Shown here piece after piece: positions 5,554 to 7,896 of a stretch of DNA of 7,896 nucleotides. The stretch comes from an uncultured Taibaiella sp. (GTDB taxonomy: Bacteria; Bacteroidota; Bacteroidia; Chitinophagales; Chitinophagaceae). The notes below the pieces were generated by a model. It saw nothing but the letters and a program-made list of their open reading frames with translations. It did no database searches and was not told where the DNA came from. The stretch lies in assembly GCA_937871155.1 (NCBI GenBank), contig CALMXV010000080.1:1-7896 (forward strand), given 5' to 3'. Every line of letters begins with the position of its first letter. Position 1 is the stretch's first letter. The translations under genes were made by a program, and so were the position numbers.

Positions 5554-6057
5554 ATGAAAAAAATCGTATTGGCTATTGCAGTAGCAGTGTTATGCAGCGC
5601 ATCATCTGTTGTTGCTCAAAAATTTGGTTATGTTAATTCTCAGGAACTTTTAGCCTCTATGCCTGAAGCCAAAAAAGCTGATTCATCGTTACAGTTATTC
5701 GCTAAAAGCTATCAAGACCAAATCGAATCCATGATAAAAGAATATCAGAAGAAAGGTCAAGAATATCAAGCACAAGAAAAGACAATGACTGAAGCAGTAA
5801 AAGAAGTGAAGATGAGAGACCTTCAAAAATTGGAAGAAAATATTCAACAAACTCAACAAAGTGCACAAGATAAAGTAGCTAAGAAAAAAGAAGATTTGTT
5901 TACTCCTATTTTAGAAAAAGCAGATAAAGCAATTAAAGAAGTAGCCAAAGCCAACAACTACGATTATGTGTTTGATGCAAGTGCTGGGGCTTTATTATAT
6001 GCAAAAGATTCCGACAATATCTTACCCTTGGTAAAGACAAAGTTGGGTATTAAGTAA
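5554..6057 (+). CDS. ompH: OmpH/Skp-family periplasmic chaperone, second copy
   Basis: This 167-residue paralogue of the preceding gene has the same build: a signal peptide (Lys2-Lys3, hydrophobic 4-14, cleavage Val-Val-Ala21|Gln22), core strand Lys-Phe-Gly-Tyr-Val-Asn-Ser, a long Gln/Lys/Glu-rich helix (about 35-125), and the closing core segment Tyr-Asp-Tyr-Val-Phe-Asp with a Gly-Ala-Leu-Leu-Tyr strand. The Lys-Phe-Gly-Tyr-Val start is nearer to the classical OmpH motif than in the first copy. Its helix is richer in glutamine, so the copies may differ in clients or form mixed trimers (inference). It lies 73 bases downstream of the first copy behind its own likely promoter and A-rich leader, which may allow higher expression than the rest of the block. 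A strong terminator follows. Confidence 0.94.
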   Translation: MKKIVLAIAVAVLCSASSVVAQKFGYVNSQELLASMPEAKKADSSLQLFAKSYQDQIESMIKEYQKKGQEYQAQEKTMTEAVKEVKMRDLQKLEENIQQTQQSAQDKVAKKKEDLFTPILEKADKAIKEVAKANNYDYVFDASAGALLYAKDSDNILPLVKTKLGIK

Positions 6058-6084
6058 GAATCAAATATTTAAAATATCTATTAG

Positions 6085-6112
6085 AATCCTTGAGCAATTC
6101 AAGGATTTTTTT
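6085..6112 (+). terminator. Rho-independent terminator closing the uppS-bamA-ompH-ompH block
   Basis: A perfect 9-bp stem (AATCCTTGA at 6085-6093, TCAAGGATT at 6099-6107) with a five-base GCAAT loop runs directly into a seven-T tract (6106-6112). It lies 27 bases after the stop of the second ompH gene and separates the block from the downstream RNase gene. Confidence 0.92.
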
Positions 6113-6170
6113 GTGTTAAACATTATAGGATGCTTTGGGTTATAACCGATATTTTATCATTTCTAAAACA

Positions 6171-6183
6171 TATTCCCTTCGCC
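6171..6183 (+). promoter_or_regulatory. Weak candidate promoter of the beta-CASP gene
   Basis: TATTCCCTTCGCC shares CCTTCGC with the uppS promoter region and resembles the -7/start-site element common in Bacteroidota, 46 bases before the ATG. A convincing -33 TTTG is missing. The gene sits behind a strong terminator, so it needs a promoter somewhere in 6113-6227, and this is the best candidate I see. Confidence 0.3.
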
Positions 6184-6227
6184 TATCACCACAAATCTTC
6201 TTACCTTACTATACAAATTGATTTGCC

Positions 6228-7628
6228 ATGAAACTATCTTTTCACGGTGCTGCACGCACAGTTACCGGTTCTAAACATATCGTACATATTGGTCAAAAAA
6301 AGGTGTTATTAGATTGTGGTTTGTTTCAAGGGATGGGAAAAGAAACCTATTTACTCAATAGTGAATGGGGTTTTGAACCTTCGGAAATAGATTACGTCAT
6401 CATCTCTCATGCTCATATAGACCATATAGGCTTACTTCCTAAACTAGTGTCAGATGGCTACAAAGGAACTATCTACTGTACAGAAGCGAGTGAGCCACTT
6501 ATCAAACTTCTTTTAATTGACTCTGCCAATATCCAAGAAGCGGATGTGCGCTATACCAATAATAGAAGAGCAAAAGAAAATAAAGAACTGCAAGAGCCAC
6601 TCTATACAGTGCTTGATGCTGAAGCTGTCTTTCCAAAATTGGTGTTGTTGCCCTACAATAAATGGGAAAAGATAGATGAGCATGTAGAGCTTATGTATTC
6701 TGATAACGGGCATATACTAGGCAGTGCAGCCGTGAACTTAAAACTTTGGGAAAATGATAAACTGACTACCTTAACGTTTAGTGGTGATATCGGAAGATAT
6801 CGAGATACAATTCTTCGCTCCCCTCAGACATTTCCTCAGGCTGATTATATCATCATGGAATCTACCTATGGAGATAAATTACACCCTGCTGCTGAAAACG
6901 CTAAGGAAGAATTATTCAATACCATAGTTCATACTTGCTTAATTAAAAAAGGTAAGCTAATCATCCCTGCTTTTAGTCTGGGTCGCACACAGGAGCTGCT
7001 CTATATCCTAAATGGATTAGAAGAAGAAGGACGTTTACCACCATTGGATTATATAATTGATAGCCCACTTTCTACCAAAATAACCCGAGCGGTAAAAGCA
7101 CATCCTGAATGTTTTAATCGTGAAGTACAGAAGTTACTAAAGTCCGATAATGACGTTTTTAATTTTAAGCGACTCCGATATACGGAAGGTGTAGACGACT
7201 CCAAAGCGTTAAATGGCATGAAGGAACCTTTTGTAGTCATCTCTGCATCAGGCATGGCTGAAGCGGGAAGGGTAAAACACCATATAAAAAACAATATAAA
7301 CGACTCTAGAAACACCATTTTATTTGTGGGTTATTGCGAGCCTAATTCCTTAGGAGGGCGACTAAGAGCTGGTGCAGAATATGTGGCAATTTATGGCGAA
7401 CGGTATGAAGTAAAAGCTGAGATTGCTGCTATTAATACGCTAAGCGCTCATGGTGATTATGATGATCTCTGCCAGTGGCTCGCTTGCCAAAATGAAGAAT
7501 TAGTTAGCAAGTTGTTTTTGGTTCATGGTGAGCCTGAAGTACAAGAAGTTTTTAAAAATAGGCTGTTGAAGAAAGGCTTTCGTGATGTGATTATTCCGGA
7601 TTTGCATGATACCATAGGGTTGGGGTAG
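6228..7628 (+). CDS. Beta-CASP metallo-beta-lactamase ribonuclease (CPSF/TTHA0252-like)
   Basis: This 466-residue protein has the full layout of beta-CASP RNA nucleases: a metallo-beta-lactamase fold, an inserted beta-CASP cap (about 215-375) and a C-terminal RMMBL segment. Zinc-site motifs are intact: His61-x-His63-x-Asp65-His66, His162 in Gly-His-Ile-Leu-Gly-Ser-Ala, and Asp187 in Phe-Ser-Gly-Asp-Ile-Gly. The beta-CASP motifs follow: A at Glu211 (Glu-Ser-Thr-Tyr-Gly-Asp), B at the His351/His352 pair after Gly-Arg-Val-Lys, and C at His408 (Ser-Ala-His-Gly-Asp). Histidine at motif C is typical of RNA-acting members, while DNA-acting members usually have Val. His433 (Val-His-Gly-Glu) is the last RMMBL ligand. 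There is no signal peptide and no N-terminal KH domain as in archaeal homologues, so it is a cytosolic protein of the short bacterial type, probably an endo- and/or 5' exoribonuclease in RNA decay. It is not RNase J, which has a different length and C-terminal domain. It is a lone gene, convergent with the heptose gene, so the context gives no substrate. Confidence 0.92.
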   Translation: MKLSFHGAARTVTGSKHIVHIGQKKVLLDCGLFQGMGKETYLLNSEWGFEPSEIDYVIISHAHIDHIGLLPKLVSDGYKGTIYCTEASEPLIKLLLIDSANIQEADVRYTNNRRAKENKELQEPLYTVLDAEAVFPKLVLLPYNKWEKIDEHVELMYSDNGHILGSAAVNLKLWENDKLTTLTFSGDIGRYRDTILRSPQTFPQADYIIMESTYGDKLHPAAENAKEELFNTIVHTCLIKKGKLIIPAFSLGRTQELLYILNGLEEEGRLPPLDYIIDSPLSTKITRAVKAHPECFNREVQKLLKSDNDVFNFKRLRYTEGVDDSKALNGMKEPFVVISASGMAEAGRVKHHIKNNINDSRNTILFVGYCEPNSLGGRLRAGAEYVAIYGERYEVKAEIAAINTLSAHGDYDDLCQWLACQNEELVSKLFLVHGEPEVQEVFKNRLLKKGFRDVIIPDLHDTIGLG

Positions 7629-7670
7629 GAAATAGATAATATCTAAATTATATTTCTCTTAAAACTCCCA

Positions 7671-7896
7671 CTACAAATTCTTTATCCGTTCAATAGTGCT
7701 TGTAGTAGAATATCCCTTTACAAAAGGGATGATGGCTACTTCGCCTCCATTTTGTTGTACGAAATCAGCACCTACAATGGTATCCATAGAGTAGTCGCCG
7801 CCTTTGGCTAAAACCTGAGGTTGAATAGTTTTTATCAACTCCAAAGGGGTGTCTTCATCAAAAATACAAACAGCATCTACCACTAGTGAAGACGCA
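7671..7896 (-). CDS. rfaE2: D-glycero-beta-D-manno-heptose 1-phosphate adenylyltransferase (RfaE2/HldE C-terminal type), C-terminal part
   Basis: Seventy-four codons plus the stop of a minus-strand gene are present; the reading frame is open to the right edge, so the start lies outside. The segment reads [12 protein letters not shown], then Lys-Gly-Gly-Asp-Tyr, and ends [11 protein letters not shown]. These are the characteristic C-terminal motifs of the cytidylyltransferase-fold enzyme that joins AMP to heptose 1-phosphate to give ADP-heptose for the LPS inner core. Whether it is a stand-alone enzyme of about 160 residues, usual in Bacteroidota, or the end of a bifunctional HldE kinase/adenylyltransferase cannot be told here. 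A GTG at 7881-7883 lies inside the conserved domain and is not the real start. Its 3' end faces the beta-CASP gene across 42 bases in which I see no clear terminator. Confidence 0.9.
   Translation of the reverse strand, partial: ASSLVVDAVCIFDEDTPLELIKTIQPQVLAKGGDYSMDTIVGADFVQQNGGEVAIIPFVKGYSTTSTIERIKNL

Noticed and set aside
6513..7318. Two minus-strand ORFs within the beta-CASP gene
   Set aside because: The plus frame encodes intact motifs throughout; the antisense translations look like random sequence.
7629..7670. Possible bidirectional terminator between the convergent beta-CASP and rfaE2 genes
   Set aside because: The only symmetric element is AGATAATATCT, a short AT-only stem with a one-base centre and no T-run, so no terminator is claimed.
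7671..7883. Complete small gene of 70 codons starting at a GTG
   Set aside because: The reading frame stays open to the window edge with matching family sequence upstream of the GTG, so this is the tail of a longer rfaE2 gene.
1..7896. A previously undescribed multi-gene system, defence island or mobile element
   Set aside because: All complete plus-strand genes are recognisable housekeeping families in a plausible order; I found no transposase, integrase, terminal repeats or repeat array.

Overview
The window looks like an ordinary chromosomal stretch of a Bacteroidota species. The evidence is AT-rich DNA, TAnnTTTG-type promoter boxes, A-rich leaders without Shine-Dalgarno sequences, a Cys-Lys-Lys-Asp lipoprotein, several signal peptides ending in Ala|Gln, and a uppS-bamA-ompH-ompH block. 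Details of BamA POTRA3 (an 'LDPYFR' stretch before a 'SSKF' motif) recall Chitinophaga-like lineages, but that is from memory and not a placement.

Layout. Positions 1-1190 are on the minus strand: the 5' end of a secreted protein gene that runs off the window (221 down to 1), preceded by a complete gene for a putative surface lipoprotein (1190 down to 345). A clear intrinsic terminator separates them. A 319-base divergent intergenic region (1191-1509) carries promoters for both sides and an imperfect 16-base palindrome. Positions 1510-6057 hold the envelope block on the plus strand: uppS, bamA (one base after uppS), and two tandem ompH/skp-like genes. The second ompH has its own likely promoter, and a strong terminator closes the block at 6085-6112. 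A single gene for a beta-CASP metallo-beta-lactamase RNase follows (6228-7628). The last 226 bases are the 3' part of a convergent minus-strand gene for a heptose-1-phosphate adenylyltransferase (RfaE2/HldE C-terminal type).

How the genes fit together. UppS makes the C55 lipid carrier for peptidoglycan and O-antigen. BamA inserts beta-barrel proteins into the outer membrane. The OmpH/Skp proteins escort unfolded outer membrane proteins to BamA. RfaE2 activates heptose for the LPS core. The window is therefore mainly cell envelope biogenesis, with a probable RNA-processing enzyme beside it. I see no mobile element, CRISPR array, RNA gene, toxin-antitoxin pair or defence system. The least explained parts are the two minus-strand exported proteins and the palindrome in front of the lipoprotein gene.
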